In this document: piece by piece, positions 30,583-41,100 of the stretch
Layout: each line of letters opens with the position of its first letter
How positions within the stretch are numbered: position 1 is the first letter of the stretch
Source of the DNA: DATDQA01 sp035292505
GTDB lineage: Bacteria; Bacteroidota; Bacteroidia; Chitinophagales; Saprospiraceae
Length of the DNA: 49,798 bases
Assembly (NCBI GenBank): GCA_035292505.1
Contig: DATDQA010000317.1
Location: 1 to 49,798 of the forward strand
Reading direction: 5' to 3'
Notes under the pieces: generated by a model
Told to the model about the DNA's origin: nothing
What the model saw: the letters and a program-made list of their open reading frames with translations, nothing else
Databases searched by the model: none
Made by a program: the position numbers and the translations under genes

Positions 30583-33261
30583 TCAAACATCATCATCTTC
30601 TTCCAGCAGTCTTTTCATCTCAATCAGTTTAAGCATACACTCAATCGGAGTAAGTTGGTTGATATTCAGATCAAGCAACATTTCTTTGATCTTTCCGGCG
30701 GTCGGATCCACATGCTCGAAGATACTAAGCTGTAAGGCATCTTGTCTTGGCGTCAATGTTTTCCTGAGAGCTGACTTCATCGGCGCTTCGTCAATTTCTT
30801 TTTCTTCAAGTTGAACGAGGATCTCCTGGGCGCGAAGCAGGATGGACTTCGGCATGCCAGCCATCTTTGCAACATGGATACCGAAGGAGTGTTCCGTACC
30901 GCCTTCCACAAGCGTCCGCAGAAAGACAACTTTATTCCCTACCTCTTGCGTGGCCACATGAAAGTTCCTGATGCGCGCATGCGTCCCGGCCAGCGCATTG
31001 AGCTCATGATAGTGAGTGGCAAAGAGGGTTTTGGACCTTCCATAGGCATTATCATGAAGATATTCTGCCACCGACCAGGCGATCGAAATACCATCATACG
31101 TGCTGGTGCCTCTGCCGATTTCATCCAACAGGATCAGACTGCGTGGCGAAATATTATTCATGATGCTCGCCGTCTCATTCATTTCTACCATGAAGGTCGA
31201 TTCACCGGAAGAGATATTATCCGATGCTCCTACACGCGTGAAGAGTTTATCAAGGTATCCCAGAGTTGCTTTCGAAGCCGGTACATACGATCCCATTTGG
31301 GCAAGAATGCAAATCAAAGCTGTTTGCCTAAGCAAAGCTGACTTACCAGACATATTCGGTCCGGTGATCATCAGGAGCTGCTGAGTATCACAATCCAGGA
31401 AGACGTCATTCGGGACATAAGATTCGCCCAAGGGCAATTGCCGCTCGATCACGGGATGTCTGCCGGCTTTGATATCTATTGCGAAACTCTCATCGACTTC
31501 CGGTCCGCAGTAACTAAATCTCAAGGCATTATGGGCAAACGCAATGAGGCAATCAAGTTGTGCGATCACCGCAGCATCAAGTTGAATCGGTGCAATATCA
31601 TCCTGCGCGCTTGCGACAAGCTCATTGTAGAGTCGTTCTTCAACGATCGCGATTTGTTCTTCCGCACCGAGAATTTTCTGTTCGAGTTTTTTCAGTTCTT
31701 CGGTCACATAGCGTTCGGCATTTGTAATCGTCTGCTTGCGAATCCAGTCATCTGGAATCAGACCCTGGTCCTTGTATTTATTCGTGACTTCAAGGTAGTA
31801 GCCGAAGACATTATTGAAACCGATTTTCAGATTCTGAATTCCCGTGCGCTGTGCCTCGTGTGTCTGGATTTCGAGGAGGAGTTCTTTGCTATTGTGGATC
31901 GTATGTCTGAGGTCGTCGAGATGCTCATCATAGCCGGCCTTGATCACGTCCCCCTTTAGAATAGTGGCCGGGGGGTCTTCTGCAATGGCACGGTCGATGA
32001 GATCCGTGAGTTTTTCACAGAGTTGAAGACTTTCACCAAGAGTCTGAAGTTCAGAGAGCGTACTTTGCACGAGAATTTGTTTCACTGGCACCAGTGTCCT
32101 CAAGGCTCTTTTCAATTGCTGTATTTCACGGGGAGCAACTTTACCGACTGCAACCTTGGAGATCAATCGCTCCAGGTCACCAATAAACTTGAAGTGCGCG
32201 CTCATCGTTTCCCTCGACTCGGTATGATCAATCCAATATGCCACGATCTTATGCCTCCGATGGATTGCTGCCAGATTGCATAGTGGCAACAGCAACCATT
32301 TGCGCATCATCCGCGAAGCCATTGGAGTAATCGTGGTATCGACGACATCGATGAGCGCTTTTCCCGTAGGGAATGCCGGATACAGGAGCTCGAGGTTGCG
32401 AATGGTAAACCGATCCATCCAAAGGTATTCTTCAGGATGAATCCGGCTGATCGTTCTGATATGTTGGAGCCGTCCATGTGATGTCTCGGCGAGGTATTGA
32501 AGACAAGCACCGGCGGCGATTTGCGCAGCAGTGAGGTCTTCGATACTATACCCCTTCATTGAGAGGACCTCAAACTGGCTGAGTAATTTCTCCCGTGCAA
32601 AGTCTAAGGTGAAGATCCATTCGTCGAGCGTGTAGTGATAAAACTGATCACCAAATTTCTTCTCGAACCAATCGAGATTACTCTTTGCGAAAATCACTTC
32701 TGCAGGTAAAAAACTTTGGAGCAACTTATCGATAGCCTCAGGATTTCCTTCACTCACAAAGAATTCTCCTGTCGACACATCCAGGAGAGCAATGCCTATC
32801 AGTGAAGAGGATGCGACATGGAGTGCTGCGAGAAAGTTGTTCTTTTTATGATCGAGGAGTTTGTCGTCGATGGTGAGTCCGGGTGTCACCATTTCCGTAA
32901 CGCCGCGTTTTACGATACGTTTGTCCTTTGAAGGTTTTTCGAGTTGTTCGCAGATCGCCACCCGATAGCCGGCCTGTACAAGTTTAGGCAGGTAAATATC
33001 CATGGCATGATAAGGGAATCCGGCGAGCTCTACGTCATTTCCTCCATTGTTCCGGCTGGTGAGGATGATGCCCAGTATTTCAGCTGTTTTTTTAGCGTCC
33101 TCACCGAAGGTCTCATAGAAATCGCCGACCCTAAAGAGGAGGATGGCATCAGGATATTTGGCCTTGATCTTATAGTACTGGCCCATCAGGGGAGTCACTT
33201 TGTCTCCGGTAATTCCAGACTGCTGCGAGGCATGTTCCGGTGTAGAGATCTTTTTGTTCAA
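30583..33261 (-). CDS. mutS: DNA mismatch repair protein MutS
   Basis: This 892-residue mismatch sensor contains TPLMGQYYKIKAKYPDAILLFRVGDFYETFGEDA, the N-terminal mismatch-binding domain with the Phe-x-Glu wedge in FYE. Connector, lever and clamp domains follow. The ATPase has Walker A TGPNMSGKSALLRQ, Walker B ILLDEIGRGTSTYDG and FATHYHELNAL. All essential motifs are present. No ATG is found upstream in frame; the start is probably TTG at 33259-33261, because the next Met (residue 26) would remove part of the conserved N terminus. On the minus strand a near-consensus TACCTTTA lies about 28 bases upstream. Confidence 0.95.
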   Translation of the reverse strand: MNKKISTPEHASQQSGITGDKVTPLMGQYYKIKAKYPDAILLFRVGDFYETFGEDAKKTAEILGIILTSRNNGGNDVELAGFPYHAMDIYLPKLVQAGYRVAICEQLEKPSKDKRIVKRGVTEMVTPGLTIDDKLLDHKKNNFLAALHVASSSLIGIALLDVSTGEFFVSEGNPEAIDKLLQSFLPAEVIFAKSNLDWFEKKFGDQFYHYTLDEWIFTLDFAREKLLSQFEVLSMKGYSIEDLTAAQIAAGACLQYLAETSHGRLQHIRTISRIHPEEYLWMDRFTIRNLELLYPAFPTGKALIDVVDTTITPMASRMMRKWLLLPLCNLAAIHRRHKIVAYWIDHTESRETMSAHFKFIGDLERLISKVAVGKVAPREIQQLKRALRTLVPVKQILVQSTLSELQTLGESLQLCEKLTDLIDRAIAEDPPATILKGDVIKAGYDEHLDDLRHTIHNSKELLLEIQTHEAQRTGIQNLKIGFNNVFGYYLEVTNKYKDQGLIPDDWIRKQTITNAERYVTEELKKLEQKILGAEEQIAIVEERLYNELVASAQDDIAPIQLDAAVIAQLDCLIAFAHNALRFSYCGPEVDESFAIDIKAGRHPVIERQLPLGESYVPNDVFLDCDTQQLLMITGPNMSGKSALLRQTALICILAQMGSYVPASKATLGYLDKLFTRVGASDNISSGESTFMVEMNETASIMNNISPRSLILLDEIGRGTSTYDGISIAWSVAEYLHDNAYGRSKTLFATHYHELNALAGTHARIRNFHVATQEVGNKVVFLRTLVEGGTEHSFGIHVAKMAGMPKSILLRAQEILVQLEEKEIDEAPMKSALRKTLTPRQDALQLSIFEHVDPTAGKIKEMLLDLNINQLTPIECMLKLIEMKRLLEEDDDV

Positions 33262-33449
33262 AATGCTTGTGTCTTTGGGGTTCAGCCGTTAAAGGTAGGA
33301 TTTAGAAAAAAATGCATATGTCAGAGAATAAAAAAGGGGTGTATGACATTTTGCAGGTTGTACTTATTTAAAATGGGCGGATTGACCTCGAAGCGTCCGA
33401 TGCAGGAAGACCTTCGAGCGTCTGCGTACGTGGAATCCTTTTGAAATCC

Positions 33450-33545
33450 TGCAATTTGTCACACACCCATAAAAAGTGTGTATCACAAATTGCACAATCA
33501 AAGTAGCCCCACGCGCAGAAGCTTGCTCCAAAGGAGTCCCTTTGG
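33450..33545. other. Hairpin-rich gap upstream of mutS
   Basis: The 450 bases between mutS and the next gene carry no convincing gene. TGCAATTTGT (33450-33459) pairs with ACAAATTGCA (33485-33494), with the inner arms ACACAC (33461-33466) and GTGTGT (33476-33481), a long hairpin. CCAAAGG (33528-33534) and CCTTTGG (33539-33545) form a second one. They might be a structured leader, a small RNA or repeat remnants. Promoter motifs for either are not clear. Confidence 0.5.
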
Positions 33546-33711
33546 ACGTATTCTGCGAAACGCCCGCCTGATCCGTTACAGGCATGCTCCAAAGTCATGC
33601 TCTTTTTTTTCGACGTATGGAGTGCAGATTGTTTCACACCCTTTTCAACTCATCTGTATCGATCAGCGAAAAACCTGCGATATTGCGCGCAGTAAATCAT
33701 AAAAGATAAAT

Positions 33712-34191
33712 ATGGAATCAATATTCAAGAATCTGAGCGCTGAAGAATACGCAAGGCTCAAGGATGCCATCCCACAAATTACCGTCCTCATTGCCGGTGC
33801 TGATGGGACGATTTCCCCCGGCGAGACGTCATGGGCTGAAAAAGTGACCAATATTCGTTCGTATTCTGCAGCAGAGGAGTATCAGGATTTCTATCGTGAG
33901 ATAGGCGAGACATTTCAGTCAAGGCTTGATCATTTGATCAAAGAACTTCCATCAAATGCTGTCAGTCGCGCCTCACAGATCTCAGATACATTATCCGGTG
34001 TCAATGCTGTGTTAGGTAAACTTGAACCAAAGCATGCAGCACACGTCTATAAGGAGTTGCGCTCTTTTGCTTCACATGTCGCAAGAGCAGGAGGTGGTTT
34101 TCTGAAATTCTGGAGTGTGAGTGCGGAAGAAAAGAAATGGGTCGAGCTTCCCATGTTGGACAAATTTGAGTGGCATGACAAAGAAGAGTAA
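33712..34191 (+). CDS. TerB-like helical protein, unknown function
   Basis: This 159-residue, mostly helical protein begins with ITVLIAGADGTISPGETSWAEKV, which resembles the TerB fold's conserved A-x-x-D-G-x-I-x-x-x-E signature. That fold is found in tellurite resistance and in many small stress-related proteins. The rest (helix-rich, ending KEELRSFASHVARAGGGFLKFW then VELPMLDKFEWHD) is not familiar. No signal peptide is visible. It is followed 74 bases later by a BON-LysM protein in the same direction. The TerB assignment is a motif-level guess. Confidence 0.5.
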   Translation: MESIFKNLSAEEYARLKDAIPQITVLIAGADGTISPGETSWAEKVTNIRSYSAAEEYQDFYREIGETFQSRLDHLIKELPSNAVSRASQISDTLSGVNAVLGKLEPKHAAHVYKELRSFASHVARAGGGFLKFWSVSAEEKKWVELPMLDKFEWHDKEE

Positions 34192-34265
34192 TTGAACGCT
34201 TGGGTAGATTGTCAATTGTCTCTGTATAGTCGGTCGCACATCTCTTCACCAGAATTTAATAAGTC

Positions 34266-34733
34266 ATGTCGTTCTTTTCATTTTTAAAGAAATCCGGCGC
34301 AAAAGTACCCGGGGAATCACCGGCGAAAACTGTCCTCGACGAAGCAGCAGAGCGTGCAGCCAAAATCAATGACTTGCGTGAACAGATGCTCTCCATGCAT
34401 CCTGACATCAGAAACTTCGACCTTACGATCGATGGGGATAGGATGACAGTTTATGGGGAGGCACAATCACAGGCTGCAAAGGAAAAAGTAATTCTCGCGG
34501 TATCCAATGTCGAAGGTATCGCATCTGTGGATGACCGGATCTCAGTCGTGATTCCAAAACCGGAAGCCCGGTTTTATACCGTGGAATCGGGCGATACACT
34601 CACGAAAATCGCCAAGAAGTACTATGGTGATTCAATGAAGTACAATGTCATTTTCGAAGCAAATACACCGATGTTGGAACAGCCTGATAAAATCTACCCG
34701 GGACAGGTGTTGCGCATTCCGCATCTGAGTTGA
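34266..34733 (+). CDS. BON-LysM protein of the Kbp/YgaU type
   Basis: This 155-residue protein has an N-terminal BON domain (MHPDIRNFDLTIDGDRMTVYGEAQSQAAKEKVILAVSNVEGIASVDDRISV) and a C-terminal LysM domain (FYTVESGDTLTKIAKKYYGDSMKYNVIFEAN then KIYPGQVLRIP). This is the exact arrangement of E. coli YgaU/Kbp, a cytoplasmic potassium-binding protein. The amphipathic start SFFSFLKKSGAK is also typical. No signal peptide is visible, so the LysM is not used on a cell wall (inference). It is probably linked to potassium or osmotic homeostasis. Confidence 0.87.
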   Translation: MSFFSFLKKSGAKVPGESPAKTVLDEAAERAAKINDLREQMLSMHPDIRNFDLTIDGDRMTVYGEAQSQAAKEKVILAVSNVEGIASVDDRISVVIPKPEARFYTVESGDTLTKIAKKYYGDSMKYNVIFEANTPMLEQPDKIYPGQVLRIPHLS

Positions 34734-34859
34734 TACTTACGTATCGCAATGCCTCTCTGCTGAGACACAGATGATTATCCAGGGGTAATTTAAGCTTTTA
34801 AATATAGGAAAGCGGAGCCGGAAGAGGACTGTCCGGCCAAATTTGCCATCATATTAGGT

Positions 34860-34893
34860 TTTGTAATGTGTGTGGACAATTACCGTATATTTG
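34860..34893 (+). promoter_or_regulatory. Promoter of secDF
   Basis: TATATTTG (34886-34893) is a perfect Bacteroidota -7 box, and TTTG at 34860-34863 fits a -33 box with 22 bases between. The start codon lies 50 bases downstream. This is the best-matched promoter in the window. Confidence 0.65.
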
Positions 34894-34943
34894 CGCAGTT
34901 TTTTCAAAACCTACTGTAGAGCCAGCTAAAATTCGGTGATCAC

Positions 34944-37900
34944 ATGCAAGCAAAGGGTATCATTAAGTTCTTCTTTATTCTGCTGACGTTGGTGACGTTG
35001 GCACAATTTCTATACATGGTGCCGACGCGCAAAGTGGAGCGTCAGGCAGATAAACATGCCGCTGAGGCTGTGGCGAAGGCCGGCCCTGATGCAAGCGTAT
35101 ATACGGTAAGTAAAATCGCCCGAACAGCTTACCTGGATTCGATGTCCAGTGAAGTCGTCCTGAAGATTCCCTTGCTCAAAGCCTATACATACGAGGAGCT
35201 CAAAAAGATGCAACTCGCTCTTGGATTGGATCTCAAAGGAGGAATGAGCACCGTCTTGCAGGTAGACCTCAAAGATCTGCTCATCTCTCTCTCCAATGAC
35301 AGCCGCGATCCGGAATTCCATCAGGCACTTGATAATGCTCAGGAAGCACTTAAAAAAGCAGAGACGGATTATGTGTCATTGTTTGCACAGGAATGGGCGA
35401 AACTGGCGAAGGGCAAAAACCTTTCTGCTATTTTCTCCAGAAATCCTTCGTTGCGGAGTGAAATAGACTTCTCTACTTCGGATGCCGACGTCATCAGAGT
35501 CTTGCGTACGAAAGCAGAGGAGACCGTGAAGCTTACCTTTCAAAGGCTTACGGATCGTATTGACCGCTTCGGTGTGGCCCAACCAAATATCTCGCTCGAC
35601 GCTTCCAGGAACCTCATCGTTGTTGAACTTCCCGGTGTAGACAATCCCGAACGCGCACGGACTTTCCTTCAGTCATCGGCGAAGCTTGAATTCTGGGATG
35701 TCTACCGCGTGAGTGATCCGGGGATCTTACAGGCTTTTGTCAATGCCGATGAGAAACTGCGCCGTGAATCTCAGGGAGATACAACGACGATTGACTCTGT
35801 GGCAATGCGCATCGATACGACGATTAATGAGATTACTGACAGTCTTGGAGCAGTCGTAGGATATGATACCTCGATCGTTGAGGTGCCGGTCACGCCAGAT
35901 GATCCATTGCAGAATAAGGGACCTCTGTTGTCTGCGCTGGAGTTGAATGCCAGTACAGGACAAAGCTTGAATTACGGTTATGCGATCATGGGTGTCGCAG
36001 ATAAGAATAAGATCAATGTGATCAATCAATTTCTTTCTCGGGACGATATCAAAAACTTCTTCCCGCGCGACCTTGAGTTTCGCTGGGCTGCCAAACCATT
36101 TCGAAATATTCAAACCAGGGAACTCACAAATAAATTTGAACTTTACGCGATCAGGAAGCCGCGTGGGAAAGAGTCGGCATTGCTCGAGGGCGATCATGTG
36201 GTGTCAGCCTCATCAGATCCGGATCCAATGTCCGGAGAAGTGCAGGTTACTCTCAATATGAATCCACAGGGAGCCAAGATCTGGGCAGATATGACCACGA
36301 AAGCAGCCCAGGACAACAATCGTGAGGTTGCTATTGTGTTGGATGACTATGTCGTGAGTGCTCCAAGTGTGCGTGAGCCGATTACACAGGGAAGATCATC
36401 GATCAGCGGAAGTTTCAGCGTACAGGAAGGAAACGACCTTGCCAGCATCCTTGAGATCGGAAAACTCCCGGCCAAAACGCGTATCGTGCAGGAAGCATTG
36501 GTAGGACCTTCACTCGGAAAAGAAAATATCCGGAAGAGTCTGATCTCGCTTTTGGTTGGTCTAGCAATCGTGATTTTCTTCATGGTATTTTATTATTCTA
36601 CGGCGGGCGTATTTGCGGTGATCGCGTTGTTGGCAAACGTATTTTTCATCATCGGTGGAATGGCGTCAATCGGCGCTGCCTTGACGATTCCGGGTATCGC
36701 AGGGATCGTACTTACAATCGGTATGGCGGTAGACGCCAACGTAATCATTTATGAACGGGTGCGTGAAGAATTGCGGATGGGCAAATCGATGAAGATTGCA
36801 ATTGTGGAAGGGTTCCGGCATTCGTATTCCGCGATTATCGATGCGAATGTCACCTCCATGATCACTGCCATTGTTCTGGCCTATTACGGATTAGGACCCA
36901 TCAAAGGCTTTGCCGTGGTCTTGATTATAGGTCTGATCTCATCGATGTTCACCGCCGTCTTACTCGGACGTCTCATGATCGAATGGTGGATGAGCAAAGA
37001 GGGGAGGACGGTCAGCGTATGGAATTCCTTCACGAAAAATGTGATGGCCAATCTCAAAGTAGACTGGATTGGCAAACGCAAGATTGCTTATGTCGCATCC
37101 ACACTCCTGATTGTAGCCGGTATCACATCTTTCTTTATTCGCGGTTTTGAGCTCGGTGTGGACTTCAAAGGCGGATACTCGTATAATGTAGAGTTTACAG
37201 AAGGCACCAGTGTAAATGCCGACCAGTTGAGAAGTTCTCTGTCCGGAGTGTTTGGCACGCAACCCGTCGTAAAAGCTGTGGATGCTGAAAACACTTTCAA
37301 TATCACTACTGCGTACCTGATCGACGATCAGGCAGATGATGCTTCCGCGCGTGTCATGGACAAATTGCATGAAGGTGTGAATGCGGTCGCCGGGGGTAAT
37401 CTGGATCGGACTCAATTTGGTCTTCCGGATGGCGAGGGCACGCATGTCGTCAGTTCAGCAAAAGTAGGGCCCACGATTGCAGATGATATTAAGAGAAGCG
37501 CAATCAAAGCAGGCATTATCGCCCTGATCGCTATTTTCTTTTATATCCTCGTGAGATTCAACAAATGGCAGTACAGCCTTGGTTCGGTCGTAGCGTTGTT
37601 CCATGATGCCTTGATTGTGCTGAGTGCGTTTTCATTGCTACATGGGATTCTGCCTTTCTCCCTGGAGATTGATCAGGTGTTTGTGGGTGCATTGCTGACC
37701 ATTATCGGTTACTCGATTAATGACACGGTCGTCATCTTTGACCGGATTCGGGAATACTTCAATATGGGTACGGGTAAGTCTAAAGAACAGGTGATCAATG
37801 ATGCAGTGAATAGTACAATGAGCCGTACTATTATCACATCGCTCACTGTGCTTTTCGTAGTGACCGTGCTCTTCATCTTTGGCGGGTCCAGTATCAAAGG

Positions 37901-38051
37901 CTTTGCATTTGCTCTGATTATCGGATTGATTTCCGGGACCTATTCCACGATCTTCATTGCATCACCGATCCTGGTCGACCTCACTGGTGAATTCAAAGCA
38001 AAAGAAGCAAAGACAAAACACGGCTTTTCAAAAGCTGCGACTGTCAGGTAG
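34944..38051 (+). CDS. secDF: Protein translocase SecDF fusion
   Basis: This 1035-residue fused SecD-SecF protein uses the proton-motive force to pull exported proteins through SecYEG. The SecD part shows LGLDLKGGMSTVLQVDL, the periplasmic P1 region (GVDNPERARTFLQSSAKLEF), DPDPMSGEVQVTLNMNP and VLTIGMAVDANVIIYERVREEL, with six transmembrane segments. The SecF part begins near residue 720 (FELGVDFKGGYSY) and carries LTIIGYSINDTVVIFDRIREY. The proton-relay Asp residues (D in MAVDAN and in YSINDT) are present. Fused SecDF is usual in Bacteroidota. It stands alone with its own promoter. Confidence 0.95.
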   Translation: MQAKGIIKFFFILLTLVTLAQFLYMVPTRKVERQADKHAAEAVAKAGPDASVYTVSKIARTAYLDSMSSEVVLKIPLLKAYTYEELKKMQLALGLDLKGGMSTVLQVDLKDLLISLSNDSRDPEFHQALDNAQEALKKAETDYVSLFAQEWAKLAKGKNLSAIFSRNPSLRSEIDFSTSDADVIRVLRTKAEETVKLTFQRLTDRIDRFGVAQPNISLDASRNLIVVELPGVDNPERARTFLQSSAKLEFWDVYRVSDPGILQAFVNADEKLRRESQGDTTTIDSVAMRIDTTINEITDSLGAVVGYDTSIVEVPVTPDDPLQNKGPLLSALELNASTGQSLNYGYAIMGVADKNKINVINQFLSRDDIKNFFPRDLEFRWAAKPFRNIQTRELTNKFELYAIRKPRGKESALLEGDHVVSASSDPDPMSGEVQVTLNMNPQGAKIWADMTTKAAQDNNREVAIVLDDYVVSAPSVREPITQGRSSISGSFSVQEGNDLASILEIGKLPAKTRIVQEALVGPSLGKENIRKSLISLLVGLAIVIFFMVFYYSTAGVFAVIALLANVFFIIGGMASIGAALTIPGIAGIVLTIGMAVDANVIIYERVREELRMGKSMKIAIVEGFRHSYSAIIDANVTSMITAIVLAYYGLGPIKGFAVVLIIGLISSMFTAVLLGRLMIEWWMSKEGRTVSVWNSFTKNVMANLKVDWIGKRKIAYVASTLLIVAGITSFFIRGFELGVDFKGGYSYNVEFTEGTSVNADQLRSSLSGVFGTQPVVKAVDAENTFNITTAYLIDDQADDASARVMDKLHEGVNAVAGGNLDRTQFGLPDGEGTHVVSSAKVGPTIADDIKRSAIKAGIIALIAIFFYILVRFNKWQYSLGSVVALFHDALIVLSAFSLLHGILPFSLEIDQVFVGALLTIIGYSINDTVVIFDRIREYFNMGTGKSKEQVINDAVNSTMSRTIITSLTVLFVVTVLFIFGGSSIKGFAFALIIGLISGTYSTIFIASPILVDLTGEFKAKEAKTKHGFSKAATVR

Positions 38052-38060
38052 GCTTATGAT

Positions 38061-38095
38061 GAGTTGCGGGTTGCGGGTTGCGAGATACGAGATCC
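38061..38095. repeat. Heptad stutter tract after secDF
   Basis: Five 7-bp words (GAGTTGC, GGGTTGC twice, GAGATAC, GAGATCC) run without a gap from ten bases after the secDF stop. Confidence 0.7.
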
Positions 38096-38138
38096 TAAGA
38101 TGCCCGGTAATCATTGAACTCTGAACCATGGAGTAAGT

Positions 38139-38158
38139 GCGCGCTTTGCTTGACTTCA
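38139..38158. repeat. Copy 2 of the dispersed 20-bp element
   Basis: GCGCGCTTTGCTTGACTTCA is the exact reverse complement of 23964-23983. Here it lies within ACCATG...CATGGT arms, so it is again part of a palindrome, but with different outer stems. It is 31 bases after the end of the secreted mosaic gene. Confidence 0.7.
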
Positions 38159-38188
38159 TGGTAAACCATAAATCAACAACCAGGATGC

Positions 38189-41100
38189 TTACTCCTGCTG
38201 TAAGAGATTGAGATTCCCTTCCCAGTTCAGAAGTGCACCCTCTTTGTTTACGAGATGAGGATCGGAGTTGCCATGAAAGCCGACGTTATCAAGCAATAGA
38301 AATGCGGACATCCCTGAATTCACCAGGGCGCTACCGGCATTGATGGATGTACAGTGCCGGATTGTTGAATTCCGAATGATAAGGTTACCGAAGTTCAATA
38401 CACCGGCACCCTGCTTGTCAAAATCCGTGTATCCATTTGCAAGCCCCTCTTCGATCGTGACTCCATCAAGCGTCGCGGTATCTGCAGTTCCGGTCATCAT
38501 GACGACGTGGAACACATTGTCGGTAGAATCATCCTGTGTTCCGATATCGCCGCTTAAAACAACCGGGAAATCATCGATATCGCGCTGGCTGAGCAATATT
38601 TCTGTACCATGAAAACCACCATATAGCATCAGACTATCTCTCAGGACAAATGAAGACGTGCGGACATTGGCAGGCGAGTATGTGCCCTTTGCAATCCAGA
38701 CTTCTGTGATCTGTGGATATTCTGTAGAACGCAACAGCGCTTCCTGCACTGTAGTGAAAGCATCATCCCATGAATTGCCAAGGCCGGTACCGGTGGCACT
38801 TGAGTCCACGTATGCACGCACATCACCGAGCCAGTTATAGCCTCCTTCTCCGATCAGGACGATCTTCTTTGTAGGGGCATTGGACCCCGTATGTTGCAGA
38901 TACAGTGTATCAGAATAGGGTTGCATGATCGTTGGTGAAAAGACGATGGGGATCCTGAGACTATCACCGGGTTTGAGGAAACGCGGAAATGAAAGTGAAG
39001 TATCGACGATGAATATAGTACTATCAAACATGGTCATGTTCTTCAGGAGAATGGCCTGGTTGCCATTTGCATTATGCAGATAGAGATCGAAGCTTGCACT
39101 TTCTTCAATCGGTACCTCATCAAAATCGTGATCGACTCCGGCGAGTTCACTTGCATCGGTAGGAGTGAGGATGGGATCAGTCTGGCCATAGAAGAAGAAA
39201 GCCTCGGTAGTTCTGGTAGTTGAGTTCCCTCCTTGCATTGTAGCACCTGAGGCGACATAGATACCTTCATTGTTGATGATGGCCTGCGTCCCATGTCGGC
39301 CTATATTCAACGAATCAAGAGTTCGCCACGTTTCCGCTGATAGGTCAAGTGCTTCCGTCGCTTTTTTCGCACTTCCTGACTCACGTTCACCGCCAATGAC
39401 AAGGAGTTCGTCTCCCATGACGGCAACAGTATTGCCCGCTCTTTTGGTTGGAAGTGCGGCTGCAACGGCGTCCCAGGTTCCAGTCGAAATATCGAATACA
39501 TCTACTGTAGGCTCGGTATCGAGAAATAGATTACCTATAGTTGTGCGCCGACCGGCGGCCGCATAAATCTTATCATCTTTCAATGCTGCGTGAAAATGAT
39601 CGCGCTGATTGGGAGCATTCGTCAAGATACCCCAGGTGTTGGTTCTGAAATCGAAGCGATCAAACCAATTTACACTTCCTCCAACGTGACCATTTGTGAG
39701 ACCGCCTATCATGTAAAGTGTATCATTCTTCAGAACAGTTGCAGCCGATCCACGCCTCCGGGCAGAGGGAATCGTGGGACCATTATGCCAGGTATTTGTC
39801 ATTGGGTTATAAACTATTAAGCGTGTAACCGGCGTCTCGAATGGGAAATCTCCGGTAAATGCTCCGGCTGCGACAATCAAACCATAGTAATCTATCGCCT
39901 GAAAATGATGGAGCAGAATATCAGGTGCAGCTCCGATTGTCCAGGTATCTGTGGCCGGATTGTAAATATTGACATTGCTGCTATGCTCTCTTCCTCCCAG
40001 CAGATAGAATTTATCGCCTGATTGTATATATGCAGCCTCGTGGCGGGATTGGCAGCATTCGCCAGACATGTTTTCAGGTTGGCAACCGCTGCCGTCCTGA
40101 AGAGTATACCATACACCACTTCTTTCAGGCGCCTCATCCACACTGAGATGTGACCAGGTCACCTCAAAACGATTCGTCGATCCACGCGCTGTTGAGATCA
40201 CTCCCATCGCGACAGCCTGCGGTCCCTTAAGCGTTGCAAGCAACGGCCCCTGGATATAAAACCCATCACTGAGATCCTGCAGGTCATCCAGGTCTGTTGC
40301 ATATTGCGGAATCACAAAACCATTGACAGGATTGACCAGCAACGCGAGTCTTACATTCGATTCACTGCCAATGCCGCTTACCGCGTATTGAATGGAAGAA
40401 CTGCTTCCATTGTTCTCCACGACGACAGCAATCCCTGGAGTACCACCATTTGCATTGATGACAATTTTCACATAGTTATTCTGATCTCCTGTACCGATAT
40501 ACATCCCCATGGACTGGAAATTCTGAATGGTGTCAGGAAAGACAGGGCCTGCGATTTGTGCCTCTGCAAGAAACGGGGCATCAGTACTGTCTATCGCGAA
40601 GCCGAACTGAAAGGCATTGTGCTGGTCATCAAATGCATTTAATGCATCACCCTGATCTACGCCGATAAGAGAGAGCACCCCGTCTTCACCACCGGCCATA
40701 ATTGACGTAGTACTGTTCTCTCCGGTTTTCCAGAGCTCCAGGTAATCATCTGTGCCATTCATCATGAAACCGGTAAATCCAAGGCCATAGAATCCTGTAC
40801 CAGGATCATTGTTAAGCAACGGATATTCAATGGGTATTGTGGTATTCAAACCATTCATGGGATCCCAGACGAATAAATCAAGTATGTCATTGATACCGTC
40901 ATCATCATCATCCGGATCATTGAGGTCGGAGACCAGGAATCCACCGATCAGGGTGCCGTCATGGTCACTTGGCACATCAAGGCCATTGCAAGGGCCGGTG
41001 CCATTGTCGATTTCGTCAGCATTGGTGAATCCGTCGTAGTCCTCATCGATGGTATTGTTGTCCGTTCCAAGGCAAGCCACAAAATCTGAAGGTTCGAGGA

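Noticed and set aside
33368..33637. Open frame of 89 residues on the minus strand upstream of mutS
   Set aside because: The frame runs through two hairpins and a palindromic stretch, has no resemblance to a protein fold, and no promoter or start context supports it.
35727..36197. Minus-strand frame of 156 residues inside secDF
   Set aside because: It lies entirely within the secDF coding region, which has full motif support, and shows no protein-family features.
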